Both the position numbers and the translations under genes were made by a program. The notes below the pieces were generated by a model that saw only the letters and a list, made by a program, of their open reading frames with translations, searched no databases and was not told where the DNA came from. Below are positions 1-11,840 of a stretch of 64,000 nt of DNA, in pieces. Origin of the DNA: Trema orientale (lineage: Eukaryota; Streptophyta; Magnoliopsida; Rosales; Cannabaceae). Positions within the stretch are counted from its first letter, which is position 1. Each line of letters starts with the position of its first letter. The stretch covers positions 145,396 through 209,395 of the forward strand of contig JXTC01000198.1 in the NCBI GenBank assembly GCA_002914845.1, read 5' to 3'.

Positions 1-470
1 CAATGTTACTGTTTTCCAAGGCAATTAAGGGTACAAAGACTAAATGAGTTTCAAGTGGAAAATGTTCATAAGCATGCATGGATTTCCATTTACTGAGCTA
101 TTGCTCATTTAGTTCTTGTGATGCAGATGATTAGGGTGTCTGATGAGGTTGACTGAGCTGATCCAGTCCAATGCGGTTCATATGCCAGTTTTGAAGAAGA
201 AAGACATTTCGAAAACTTCTATATATTTTTGATATGTATATGTATATAGTTTACCCTGTGGGAGTTATCAAAAGTAGTAAAACCATGTTTTGTATTGTAC
301 AAGCTGTAAATATTTCTGTAATGTAAAAAGGATGTATCACAGAAGTGTTTTCGAAACTAAATAGAAAGTTTAAATTTTCCTCTACTTTCCGTTTTTCCAA
401 GGTTAATGAGGGAGCATTACTTAGCTTTCCTACGTATGTTATACATAGTAAGGCTGGGGGTGTGCGTTCC
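1..470 (+). other. Possible last exon and 3' UTR of an unidentified gene
   Basis: A pyrimidine-rich stretch ending in a TTGTGATGCAG acceptor at about 126 is followed by a short open stretch ending in a stop at 154-156 (last residues MIRVSDEVD). An AT-rich tail with polyadenylation-like signals follows. This is what a terminal exon entering from the left would look like, but ten codons are too few to identify a family and the acceptor could be chance. I do not recognise the product. Confidence 0.2.
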
Positions 471-1158
471 ATTTTTATTCTTTTAGTTGAGGTTGCAGCC
501 TATTTGAGTTAGACCTTGCAAAAAAAAAATTTAGAAATGTTAATCATTTTTTTAACTATCTCCAATAGTTTATATATGCTTATTATTGGATAAGTACTTC
601 ATATACAAGAATTACAAATATGTTGTGGATATTATTTGTTATGTAAATAATAGAAAATTGTCCAGTCTATTTACCATGGTCTGAAAAATTTTCTATTGTC
701 CTCTCAAAAAAAAAAACATCCTATTGTAAGCTCTGTTTTAAGATATTAACAAATTCTAATAATTGATTACCGATTAATTAAGATGATTAATAACAAAAAG
801 TAAAAATAAAACTAGTAATTTTACATTTCGGCAACTGTCTACTCCACTTCGTAGATATATTTCATTCTGGACGAACTTCATCGATGAAATTAGGCTCTAC
901 ACATCTAACGTTCAAGATAAAGAGTTGATAAATTTAAAAATGTAATACTAATTACCAAACTCTATTTCCTCAACAAAAAAAAAAAAGAATGAAAAAAAGA
1001 AAAAAGGCCAATTTCAGTATCGAAATCTTGTAAAACTTTTTCGTTGAAGCATTATGAAGAAGAGAACTTATTGGTTACTTAGAATCTTTTTCATTTTTTT
1101 AGAGGCTTTCACACAAATTTCTGATGTAATTAAGTTTATTTTTTAACTTAGTATTTTT
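471..1158. other. AT-rich intergenic DNA, nothing recognised
   Basis: Long A and T runs, no supported open reading frame and no repeat shared with other parts of the window. It ends at the putative target-site copy TTTAG (1159-1163) of the solo LTR that follows. Confidence 0.5.
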
Positions 1159-1335
1159 TTTAGTGTTCGGGATATCTCCTCTCGACCAACTAGAGGATGA
1201 CACGTAGTCCTTGGAAGGCTCTGAAACGACACGCCGTAGATATCGGCTAATGACACCAAATGGAATATGACTTGAGCAAGCTTACAAAAGACCAGGTCTT
1301 GGCCGAGCATTACAACCCATTTGGGCGAGCCAAAC

Positions 1336-3062
1336 TGTTAGTCTAAGATTGACTACCCATGAGGAGTGGTGAATTGAGTTTAAAAACTTTTAAGAAACTT
1401 TTCAACTATGTAAAACTGTAGACCACTATTTTAAAATTTTGAGGCTAACTGAATAATAATGCCAAATATATAATAATAATACCAAGTCAATTAAGCACAA
1501 TAAATATTAAATATACAATCAAATAGTTTGCAATAAAGTAAAAATATAGGGATAGAAAAAATACAAACTCGGTTTTTACGAGGTTCGACAAATACGATGC
1601 CTTGCCTATGTCCCCGGTTCTTAGCAACTTGCTTTGAGCTTCTATTATTCGGATCAAGATTGTGGGCTTAACCGATTCTTTTACAAATGGAGTGAATTCT
1701 TCTTAGGCTTACTCACGCCTATATAATAGTTTTGACTCGGCTCTATCACGCCTAACTTCGGACTATTTTGACTCTGTTGTCAACCTCACTTACACGGATT
1801 GTTTAGACAATAGTGTCAATCTCACCAACTCACGAGTTGTTTAGACTCTGGTGATAACTTCACCTATCTTCGAGTTGTTTAGACTCTGGTGACAACCTCA
1901 CTTATACTGTTGTTTTTTACTCCGGTGACAACTTAACCTATGCACGGGTTGTTTATGACTCCGGTGGTAATCTCCCCTCATACTCAATAGTTTGTCAATA
2001 ATCAAGAGTGAATACACTCAGGAATTCTCCTCACAAAAGTAATGAATACAATTTTGGCTTAGGAGATTTGAGAACAATATACAATAAATACTCTAAGATT
2101 GGTTCAATCTGATTTGAAAGCTAATTCAATGTAAAAATATACTTTTGCACTTTGAAAGTAGTTGGATAATAATTTAGGTTCGTGCAAAGTCTTTTTCAAG
2201 TTTTAAAATAGCTTCTATTTAAAAGCTTGTATCAAAACTAGCCGTTTATAACCGTTAGATACACTTTTTTGCAATTTTCAGTAGATCGAAGGTGAGCTTT
2301 CGACAAAGCGAAAATACCAGCCGTAGGTAGTACTTTTTCAATAGTCAAATTTTAACATTAATATTTTTCTCGCTGTCATTTTCAGTAGACCGAAAATATT
2401 TTTAATAGACTAAAAACCCTGCTTAGCATTCAGCCATTTTTTCAGATTTTGAGAGTTTTTTGTGTTTTTCAAAAACTAACTTCTAAACTTGTTTTAAACA
2501 CTTTAAAAACATTTAAAATCAATTTAAAAAGAATATTTTGGCCATTGCAAACTTATTTTAGTTTCACAAAGATATTTAACAGTAATTTAGAAAATCTTCA
2601 TAGCAAAACAAATTCTAGTTTGTAAATAGAAAATCTTTTTTTAGCCTATTTCAAATAATCATTATTTTAAATATATTTTTAACTTATTTAAACTTAAGAA
2701 ATCATGTATTCATGAATATTTTGCCTATTCAAAATCACTATTTTCTATTTTCGAACTTCTATATAAAATAACCATTATAAGCTTAAGATAGTTTGAAAAT
2801 ATAAGCCAATACATAGAGAATTTATGTTGACTAAATATGAAATATACCCTATCTAAGAAAAGTCTTGTATCTTAATTGTCCATCGTCAAGCTTGATTCTA
2901 ATCGGTCCAATATACATCTATCTTTAAGCTTGATTCCTTGATCAACTTGAGTTAGAACTTTTAAAACCATTTCACTACACACTCAAGTTAAATCATTAGT
3001 ACTAAATCAAATGTTTGTAATCTTCAAAATAAGAGTAAGATTGAAATCTTAATTTCTTAATA
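1336..3062 (-). repeat. Left LTR of the copia element
   Basis: Direct repeat of 6169-7924. It contains about six imperfect copies of a roughly 37 bp motif built on GACTCYGGTGRYAAYCTCACC near 1745-1985, and a region with the CAGTAGATCGAA motif near 2275-2420. The ends fit TG...CA after allowing for point changes. Confidence 0.85.
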
Positions 3063-4539
3063 ATCTCCCCCTTTTTGATGATGACAAACATTGATTTATG
3101 ATATGAAAGAATATATGTAATAATGATTCGAAAATATGAAATTTGATAAGTTTACCTTAATCCTTACCATATTTTAAGCTCCATCTCAATATATGCTTCA
3201 AAAAGTAAATGGGCTTACTTTCCTATTTTAACTCAATTAAGCATTATAAGCATATTATGAGAAAATTAAAAATGAGTGCTAACAAAAGTTCTCCCCCTTA
3301 AAATATGCAAACTCATAAATAAATCTTTTTCTCCTCTTATCCATAAATCATCATTATTCTCCCCCTTTTAACATTATTAAAATGATAGAAACAGATTTCA
3401 AACTAGATATCTCATAAAAACCAATCTATCCATTTGAAATAAGATTATCCACACATTAATTCACGATATTACTCTCTCCATTTGAATTCGTGACAAAAGT
3501 ATAAGAATGAGTAATACATAAACAATTTTCTCCTAATATGAAACATACTATTACAAGTTAAGCAATTAGGAGATAAGGAGGAATTTAGAATTGAAAAATT
3601 TTCAAAATAAGAATCACAATATCAAACAAAATATTGAACAATAAAATGATGACAAAGTAAAAATAAGAGCATTCTTTTTGTTTTTGGCAAAGCTTCTTCT
3701 AATGATAATAAGTATGACAACTATAGCATATTCCAAGTTGAGAAGTTTCTTCAAATCAAGATCATGAAAGCTATAAATCTTAATATTTCACTTGTTGAAA
3801 ATATATTTCTCCAAGTATAATCATCACAAAACATAAGAGATATTTGTATCATTAAAGAATAATAGTGAAATAATTTTTTTTTCTTCATCTTCATTCAAAC
3901 TATATAGAGCATATAAAAAATTATACATTCAAAAGATATATGACCAATTTAGCACAAGCAAATCATAAACATACTCCTCCTCAATATATGAATCATAATC
4001 AAAATGTCAATAACATAAGTAAGAAAAGACCAATCATATATGAGAGATATTAATTATGTATACTAATTATTTATGGATATTAATTATTTTTGAAAAAATT
4101 TACCAATGGTTTAAAAGTATTTTCTTCTCCTCCTTTTGATATCATAAAAAAGTTACATAAATATGAAGGATAAGATTGATACCAATTAACAAATACAAAG
4201 TAAAAACATGAATAAGTAACCAATAACAAGTATCCAATGTAAAAACTAATTATTTATTATGCATGGTATTCGTCATGTAAAAACTATCAAGCATTTGTAC
4301 AAATATAAGAGTTTAAAACAATATGCATTGTGCAATCTATTTAAATCTTATATGAGCAATTAATATGTTAGTCAAAATTAAGCTCATAAATAAAAATTCA
4401 AATAGGACCCGAAGAAATAAGAGAATGTGAGAAAAATGTTTAAAGATCTTAAATACTCACTCTCTTGCGAGTTTTCGGTAGATCGAAAACTGATTTTCGA
4501 TCTGCTGAAAATAGCAGAGAGACTGGACTTTTTAGGGCA

Positions 4540-4581
4540 ATATTTCGGTAGACTGAAAACATTTTCAGTCTACCGAAATAT
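4540..4581. repeat. Perfect 20 bp-arm palindrome inside the copia element
   Basis: Arms at 4540-4559 and 4562-4581 are exact reverse complements around a 2 bp centre; the core is TTTCGGTAGACTGAAAA. A weaker hairpin with a related GGTAGATCGAAAA arm lies just upstream (about 4475-4510). The same motif family recurs in both LTRs. This part of the internal region looks non-coding. Confidence 0.8.
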
Positions 4582-6168
4582 CTATTTCAGTGGTTTTTCA
4601 AAAAAAATTGCTTGAAAATGAGAAAAATAATTAAACCATCAATTAAAACATTGAAAAATCATCAATTTTAAAGAACATGGAATGCAAAATAAATCAAGAT
4701 AGTTCATTACAATCAACCGTACTAAGTTTTCTTTATTTCAGTATCTTCATAGGCTTTTAGCACTCGAGCTCAAATAATTTTTTTTTTTTTAAAGAAGAAA
4801 TACCTTGATTGATTGATGAGGATTCCATCATTCTAAAAGCTCTTCATCTTCTTTGTGTTGAGGTTGGATGTAATTATCATCATTCGATTTGTCATTAAGC
4901 TCTAATCGTTTAAGCTTAATACTATACCTACAACAATATTATCTATGCTTTTCTCCTTAAAAGAGTCATTAGTTTCATAGAAAATCACATGTATAGATTT
5001 ATCTACTACTTAGTTCTTTTGTTGAAAAACTCTCTTTATGCATTAATAGTAGTAGAGTAACCAAGAAACATTTCAACATTGGATTTTGAATCAATATTTT
5101 TGAGTTATTTTTGGTATTTAAAAAAATAAAGTATTTGCAGCCAAAGACTCTAAAATAACTAATATTGGGTTTTTGATCATTTAAAAAATCATAATGGTAT
5201 TTTATTCAAGATAAGTTTAATCAACACCCGGTTTAAAATATAACAAATAGTGTTGATGACTTTAGCAAAAAAAAATTTGTAAAACATTTGCATTCGACAT
5301 AGCTATTTCGAAAACAATACAGAAAATCATGTAATTTTTTTTAAAAAAATTATCAACTACCTTAAGAGCATAAAATTTTTCAAAAAAATTTGACTTGCTT
5401 TCCAAAGTAACATACTTTGCAAATCTTGTCATTTCTAAAAACTAGACTAGGTAAACCACAACAAGATTCATTTTATAAAAAATTTGAAATTGTAACCATA
5501 TTAGCATAACCAAATCCTATATTCTTTTAAAGCAAAAAAACATATATCTTGACTTAAAAACTTTTCACAATAATAATTTTTTTTACCAAAAGATATAATC
5601 TCATTTGTTCAAATTTTCAAATTGAGCATTTGAAAGAGTAAAAGAAAAACTCAATAACTCTAATCACTTAGTTGACAAAAATTATACAAATTATATTTCT
5701 AGCAAGACATTCTCAAACATAGGCAAAAAAATTGTTACCAATATTACTTATGCCAATGATCTTGCTTTTTGTGTTGTCTCCAAAAATAAAATATTTACCA
5801 TCATTTCTTTGTAAAAGTTGAGAACTTGGTAAAGTTATCAGTTTTGTTCTTGGAGCAACCACTTTCTTGCTTATTCCTATAACAAAAATTCAAATATGGA
5901 ACTTTGGCACCCACATAACTTTGAGTCCTTGGGGGTTAGTTTTTGAATTCTTTGGTACCTATTCTTGTTTAAAATATGCATTTTTCTTGAGAAGCATGAA
6001 ATGTTTGTATGTTCATCTTGATTCTAAAAATTGCATATATAATTTGAGTCACTAAATGTTACTTTGACAAAATAATTTTTGTGATACTTTTTTTTAACAA
6101 AAGGTTTGCATTCTATTCCTCCTTTGTCAAAAATACATTTTTGTCCGTCAAGCATTAAATCAAATTTT

Positions 6169-7924
6169 TATTAGCATAAGATTGACTACCCAAGAGGGGG
6201 TTGAATTAGGTTTTAAAAACTTTTTAAGAAATTTTTTAACTATGTAAAATCATAGATCATTATTTTGAAACTTTGAGACTAACTGAACAATAATGTCAAA
6301 TATATAACAATAATACCAAATCAATTAAGCATAATAAATATTAAATACATAATCAAATAGTTTCCAATAAAGTAAAGAGCGTAGGGATAAAGAAAATATA
6401 AACTCGATTTTTTATGAAGTTCGACAAATACAACGATTTGCCTACATCCCCAGCTTTTGGTAACTTGCTTTAAGCTTCCGCTATTCGGATTAAGATTGTG
6501 GGCTTGACTGAACCTTTTACAAATGGAGTGAATTCTTCTTAGTCTCACCCATGCCTTTATAATAATCTTAACTTCGGCTCTATCACGCCTAACCTCAGAT
6601 TATTTTGACTCCGGTGTCAACCTCACCTACACAAGTTGTTTAGACAATAGTGCCAATCTCACTAACTCACGGGTTATTTAAACTCCGGTGACAATCTCAC
6701 CTACACTTGGGTTATTTAGACTCTGATGATAACCTTACCTATATAGTTGTTTATAACTCCAGTGACAACCTCACCTATGCACGGGTTGTTTATAACTCCA
6801 GTGCCAACCTCACCTCACACTCAATGGTTTTTCAATAATTAAGAATGAACACAGTCAAGAATTCTCCTGACAAAAGTAATGAATGCAATTTTGACTTATG
6901 AGATTTGAGAACAATACACAATAAATAGTCTAAGACTGGCTCAATATGATTTGAAAATTAATTCAACATAAAAATATACTTTTGCACTTTGAAAGTAGTT
7001 GGATAACAATTTAGGTTCATGCAAAGCCTTTTTCAAGTCTTAAATTAGCTTCTATTTATAAACATGTATCAAAACTAGCCTTTTATAACCGTTAGAGACA
7101 CTTTCTGCCATTTTCAGTAGACTAAAAATGAGTTTTCGGTGGACCAAAAATACTGGCTGTCGGCAATACTTTTTCAACGGTCAAATTTTAACGGTAATGT
7201 TTTTCTCGCTGGCATTTTTTGCAGACCAAAAACCCTGCTTATTTTGGCTATTTTAATATTTGGCCATTTTTCAGATTTTGACAGCTTTTAGTTTTTTTCA
7301 AAAACTAACTTTTAAACTTGTTTTAAACACTTTAAAAACATTGGAAATCAATTTGAAAAGAATATTTTAGCTATTGCAAATTCGTTTTAGTTTCACAAAG
7401 ATATATAACAACAATTTAGAAAGTGTTCATACTAAAACAAATTCTATTTCGCAAATAGAAAATTGTTTTTAGCCTATTTTAAATAATCATGATTTCAAAT
7501 ATATTTGTAACTTATTTAAACTTAAGAAATCATGTTTTAAAGAATATTTTGCCTATTCAAATGCATTATTTCTTATTTTCAAACTTCTATATAAAATAAC
7601 CATTTTAAGCTTAAGATAGTTTAAAAAATTTTTTGAAAGCATGAGCCCATGCAAAGAGAATTTATATGCAATAAACTAAATCAAATACAAGACTAAATAT
7701 GAAATATACCCTATCTAAGTAAGGTCTTATTTCTTGATTGTCTATCTTCAAGCTTGATTCTATTCGGTCTAATATGCATCTGTCTTCAAGCTTGATTTCT
7801 TGATCAACTTGAGTTAGAACTTTTAAAACTATTTCACTACACACTTCAGTTAAATTATTAGTACTAAATTAAATATTTTTTATCTTCAAAATAAAAGTAA
7901 GATTGAAACCTTAATTTCTCAACG
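6169..7924 (-). repeat. Right LTR of the copia element
   Basis: Partner of the LTR at 1336-3062, with the same internal 37 bp motif array near 6600-6820. The target-site copy CAAAC follows at 7925-7929. Confidence 0.85.
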
Positions 7925-8620
7925 CAAACAACTCATAGAAGACGAATGCTGTTTGGACTTTCAAAGATAGGCCAAATCTTTGTGCGAAAAGACTAACACC
8001 TAGTCGGATTTATAACTCGCACAAACTAGCTAAACACCCATATTGGAGGAACGATAACGGATGGTCAAGTAAATAGTTGGCCAACCACTAAATAACAACA
8101 GAATTCTGACCAAGTAACAAGATCAAAGCACGATGCAACTAGCAGATAGGCTGACACTTGGCCAATAACTTACTCTTGTCCACACAAACGGATAGTTGAG
8201 ATTCCTTTCTATTTTTTTAGGAAGACATTGACATTAACCCTAGCATTTTGGGGAGTATAAAGTCATTATAAATAGTCCCAATTTTATCTAAAAGAGACAA
8301 GTCATCACAAATTACCAAAACCTTATTTGCTTTTTCTCATTTCTCTCTTGCTACCTAAAAATACACATTACTATCACTATTCATCTACTATTCATTTAGT
8401 ACTTCATAGAATACACTACTAACATCATTTATGAAGGCGAATTGGCAAGTACCATACTGGTACCACACACCAGCTGGTGAAAGGTCTATTTATCGTCTTA
8501 TTCAAAATTGTACAGACCACACCTATATCAAATTTGAGTTTTTGTATATTTCAAGAGAAGTACCACTTGAAAATGCGTGGCGCGTTAGTTAACGAACTAA
8601 AATCTATACCAACATTAACG

Positions 8621-8832
8621 TGAAATGCAAGCAAAACTATTTAGTCTAAGCGCTTCAAAATTATATGTGGTATTGCTTGGGGTCTCCATAAAGATTCAAG
8701 CTTAAGAATAATATATGCAGATCTCAAATATAGTAATATTATAGTTGATAATCAACTAAATCCCAAAAACCTGACGAAAATTTTGGTACGAGATCAAATA
8801 GAAGGCAAAACCAACAGAAATGTTGAAAATTG
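8621..8832 (+). pseudogene. S-RLK pseudogene, kinase exon 5 remnant
   Basis: This stretch aligns with exon 5 of genes A and B, the kinase catalytic-loop exon. Shared segments include CTAAGCGCTTC, CAAGATTCAAG-like, AGATCTCAA, AATCCCAAAA and GAGATCAAATAGAAG, in the same order and spacing. Reading frames are interrupted by several stops and small length changes, and the HRD and DFG codons are lost or altered, so it cannot encode a kinase. A GT donor-like GTAAGTAT follows at about 8833, where exon 5 ends in the intact genes. Orientation matches A and B. The next exon appears at 14940, beyond a retrotransposon that landed in the intron. Confidence 0.8.
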
Positions 8833-9089
8833 GTAAGTATATTTTTTGCAATGTACTAATTTTTTGTCTTCAAATTATGATTTTTGTTATTCTTTCTAAT
8901 ACGATTACCTCACATTTAGAATGCAAGATAAAGATAGGATTGAAAAAGATTAAATTAATCCTATGTTTGATACAAACATATGAGAAAATTAGATAAGATT
9001 AAAATAATTTACTCCAAAAATAAAACCCTTAGAAGGAGATGATTTTATTCCTTTGAGAATTTAGAATTGGGAGGGACTAAGAATTTGAA

Positions 9090-9420
9090 TAAAAATAATA
9101 AAATATTTTTGAAGCAGTAAAACATAGTAATTTTCGAAATTAAACTTTAAAAATATTTTTGAAATTAACTTTTAGAAGTGGTATAACCAGAAATCATATT
9201 TTTCTAAATATTTTTTAAAAGTAGTACTTTTTGGAAATAAGTTTTTAAAATGATATTTTTCCAAAACTATTTTAAAAGTGGTATCGAGTAAATATTTTTT
9301 AAAAGTGGTGCTTTTGTAAATATATTTTTTAAAATGGTTTTTTTTTTTAAATTTCATTTTAATAGTGATATTTTAGAAATATTTTTTTAAAAGTAGTATT
9401 TTTCGAAATTAATCAGACAT
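9090..9420. repeat. Degenerate AT-rich minisatellite, about 40 bp period
   Basis: Roughly eight degenerate copies of a motif like AAATATTTTTTAAAAGTGGTA. The apparent minus-strand open frame here is just the repeat translated. It sits in what was intron 5 of the S-RLK pseudogene. Confidence 0.65.
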
Positions 9421-9695
9421 TAAAATTAGTTATTTTGTTAAAACTATGAAACATATATACTAATCTTTGTTCCGGGGGTTCTTTTTTTATGATTTGATTA
9501 AAGAAAATTTAATTAAGCGTAAGAACACTTAATTAATGATAAGCAAGGTAGTGGTAGAAAGGGAGAAAATGATGTAGACAATTGTAGCAATACAATTCTA
9601 TGTGTCAGAAAATTATTGCGCCTTTGACAGCTCAACCTGCAAATAAACAAATATGGGTGATTTCAATGACCATTACCATGTGTTAGATAGCCAGT

Positions 9696-9867
9696 GTTTC
9701 TGAAGCAAGTGATACTATCCATATGGTCAGAAACAAACAAAAAGATAGTTAGTTTTCTGACACAGGTGATTCCAGCCATTCAGTCAGAAATATAAATAAA
9801 CAATAATGAAAGTAATTAATTAGAAAGTTAGATATTTGACACAAGTGATTCCAGCCATATTGTCAAA
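9696..9867. other. Three tandem stem-loop modules in the LTR
   Basis: Three modules (9696-9734, 9754-9790, 9835-9867) share a loop like CARGTGATTCCAGCCAT but have different complementary stems: GTTTCTGA with TCAGAAAC, TTTCTGAC with GTCAGAAA, and TTTGACA with TGTCAAA. The other LTR repeats the set at about 13863-14037. The position near the sense-strand 3' end of the LTR suggests R/U5, but this is inference. Confidence 0.6.
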
Positions 9868-11519
9868 GATAAAAGAAAATAAAAATACTGAATTTAACGT
9901 GAATGGTTGCAAACAAGGGTCGTATACGCTACAACTCAGCTTGCTAAACAACTCAGAATCACGGATCTGCGAGTATTTAAAGTACATAATTTAAATGTTA
10001 GCACAATATATATATATAGTCAGCACCATGTAAATATTTAGAACAATAAAAAATAATACGGTAAGTAGCTCAGTATTCCAAAAATCTGCATAATAATAAT
10101 AATAATAATAATAATAGTAGTATTATATATATGTATATATATATATATATATATGCATATATACACATATGAATAATGGGAGTTGTCACTGGCTGTTTGG
10201 AAATTGATAGAAGAAAAGGTAGGTAATGATTAGATTATGAAGAAGATGAGCCAAATTCTATTGGGCTATTAATAACAAAAGATGAGTTTGATAATTGATA
10301 TTAATGGAGATAAGAGGAAAAGAATATGGCTGCTGGGAAAGGAAAGTAGAAGAGAGAGAGAGAGAGTTGATTATGGTCAAAGAGAATGGCAGTATAGTAC
10401 ACTTTTTTATTGCCTGTCTCCCCGTTTTACAAAGGTATAGTTACTATTTATAGGCCAAAATGACAGCTTCTCCTCCAATTACTCAGCGACACATACTTTT
10501 TGTGGTGTCCATGCATAAAGGCATAGTTTTGACACCTGTAAGCTGAAGTGTCTATATTAAGGGCCTATGTTTTTATTGTTAACATCTCATAACATCTCAT
10601 ATTAACTATTACTAATAATATAATCAAATAATACCCCAAAACATTAAGTCTACTGGGCAATAGTGAATATGACCATTCGCTAGAGCTCACTAATAGAATT
10701 TTTCACAATATGGTCTTCGCACTTGACTCGGAAGTACCGCATTTATGGAGAGAGAACTTCTTGAGAGAAGATGAAGCACCATTACTTTACAGGCATATCC
10801 GAATTAGGTTGGTACCTACCTGCAAAATAATCTAATATTCTTCCAATTCAATACTGATAGGAATTGTAGGCAAGCTCATGATAGCAGATCGCTAGCTCTA
10901 GTTAGGATCCAGATAGTCATGCCAAAACATTTCTATTGGATTGGTCCAATCCAAACAGCGCCTCGTTAAAACCTTACTTAGAGCAAAACCCCGTGGGAAA
11001 AATCTCTAGAAAGGGAAAAGAGTACGCTGCATGTGAGTAACAGTTTGGTGATGAGCTTGAGTATTGTTTCTATGAAGCTTAAATTATTATATTCAGCTTG
11101 CTTGTCAACAGTAAATCTTTGAAGCGGCTTGTGATATTATTGAGAATAGCTCTTCAGAAGAAAATTTTCTGCTTCCAAATTGTTGTAAGTATCACATGCA
11201 AATAAATTACAAGGAAGAAGTTTCCTTGCAAAATTGAGAAATTAGTCCAATATAAAGAGCAAACTCTCACATTTAGATATAAAAGAAAATATAAATAATT
11301 ATTAGGGATAAGAATAAGAAAAATAGAAACTTATAAAAGTTTCAATTAGTCCCCAATATTTATTAGTATAGATGATAATTAATAAATCGGCTATATAGCA
11401 AGATATAAAATCTGATGAGGAAGTTCCCATAATAATTAATTGGACACAATCCATATCTACTTTTTTTATTTTATTTAAATCAGATGTGTTTGTATAAAGA
11501 TAAAATATGAGTATAATAT

Positions 11520-11840
11520 CACTGATATTATTTTGAAACAAATCATCTTGTCGATAGCCTTGAGATTCGACATCTCGCATGATTTTGTTTTAGTCAGGCT
11601 ATTTTGTCGATAGCTTTGGCATTTCACGTGATACTTTTTTTAGTCAGGTCATTTTGTCGATAGCTTTTGGCATTTCGCGTGATCCTACTTTTGGCTAGGT
11701 CATATTGTCGATTAGCCTTGATCGCATATCGTATGATCCTGCTCTAGCTAAGTCACATTATCAATAGCCTTAGCATCTTGCATGATCCTGCTTTAGTTAG
11801 ATCACCTTGTCGATTGCCGTAGCGTTTCGCATGACTGTAT
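11520..11840. repeat. Tandem repeat, about 60 bp, five to six copies
   Basis: Successive copies of a unit like CATTTTGTCGATAGCCTTGGC followed by ATTTCGCATGATCCTGCTTTAG-like sequence. It lies in the non-coding internal region of the gag-only element, downstream of gag in the sense direction. Confidence 0.75.

Larger units (their letters stand above)
1336..7924 (-). mobile_element. Ty1/copia (Sirevirus-like) fossil, nested in a solo LTR
   Basis: Two long direct repeats, 1336-3062 and about 6169-7924, are the LTRs and are bracketed by the duplicated target site CAAAC (1331-1335, 7925-7929). The polypurine tract, seen on + as TCTCCCCCTTTTTGATGATG just right of 3062, shows that the element reads on the minus strand. 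In the short internal region, minus-strand sequence at about 4850-5400 resembles the C-terminal part of a copia integrase. The element is clearly broken, with many breaks and little coding sequence left. LTR identity is roughly 85-88 % by eye, suggesting several million years since insertion. Confidence 0.85.
1164..8394. mobile_element. Solo LTR of an LTR retrotransposon, interrupted by a copia element
   Basis: The left part (1164-1335) begins TGTTCGGGATATC and the right part (7925-8394) ends TATTCA. The two are separated only by the copia element at 1336-7924. Together they total about 640 bp, begin TG and end CA, and contain a TATA-like TATAAAGTC stretch near 8258. The whole is bracketed by TTTAG at 1159-1163 and 8395-8399, a 5 bp target-site duplication. 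No internal gag or pol of this element is present, so it looks like a solo LTR left by recombination. The family is uncertain; the organisation resembles plant Ty3/gypsy LTRs. The right edge is the least certain part, because a short AT-rich duplication can match by chance. Confidence 0.5.

Noticed and set aside
127-156. Assigning the left-edge exon to a chaperonin or S-RLK gene
   Set aside because: The ten codons match neither family's C-terminus.
9172-9357. Lys/Phe-rich minus-strand open frame
   Set aside because: It is a translated AT minisatellite.
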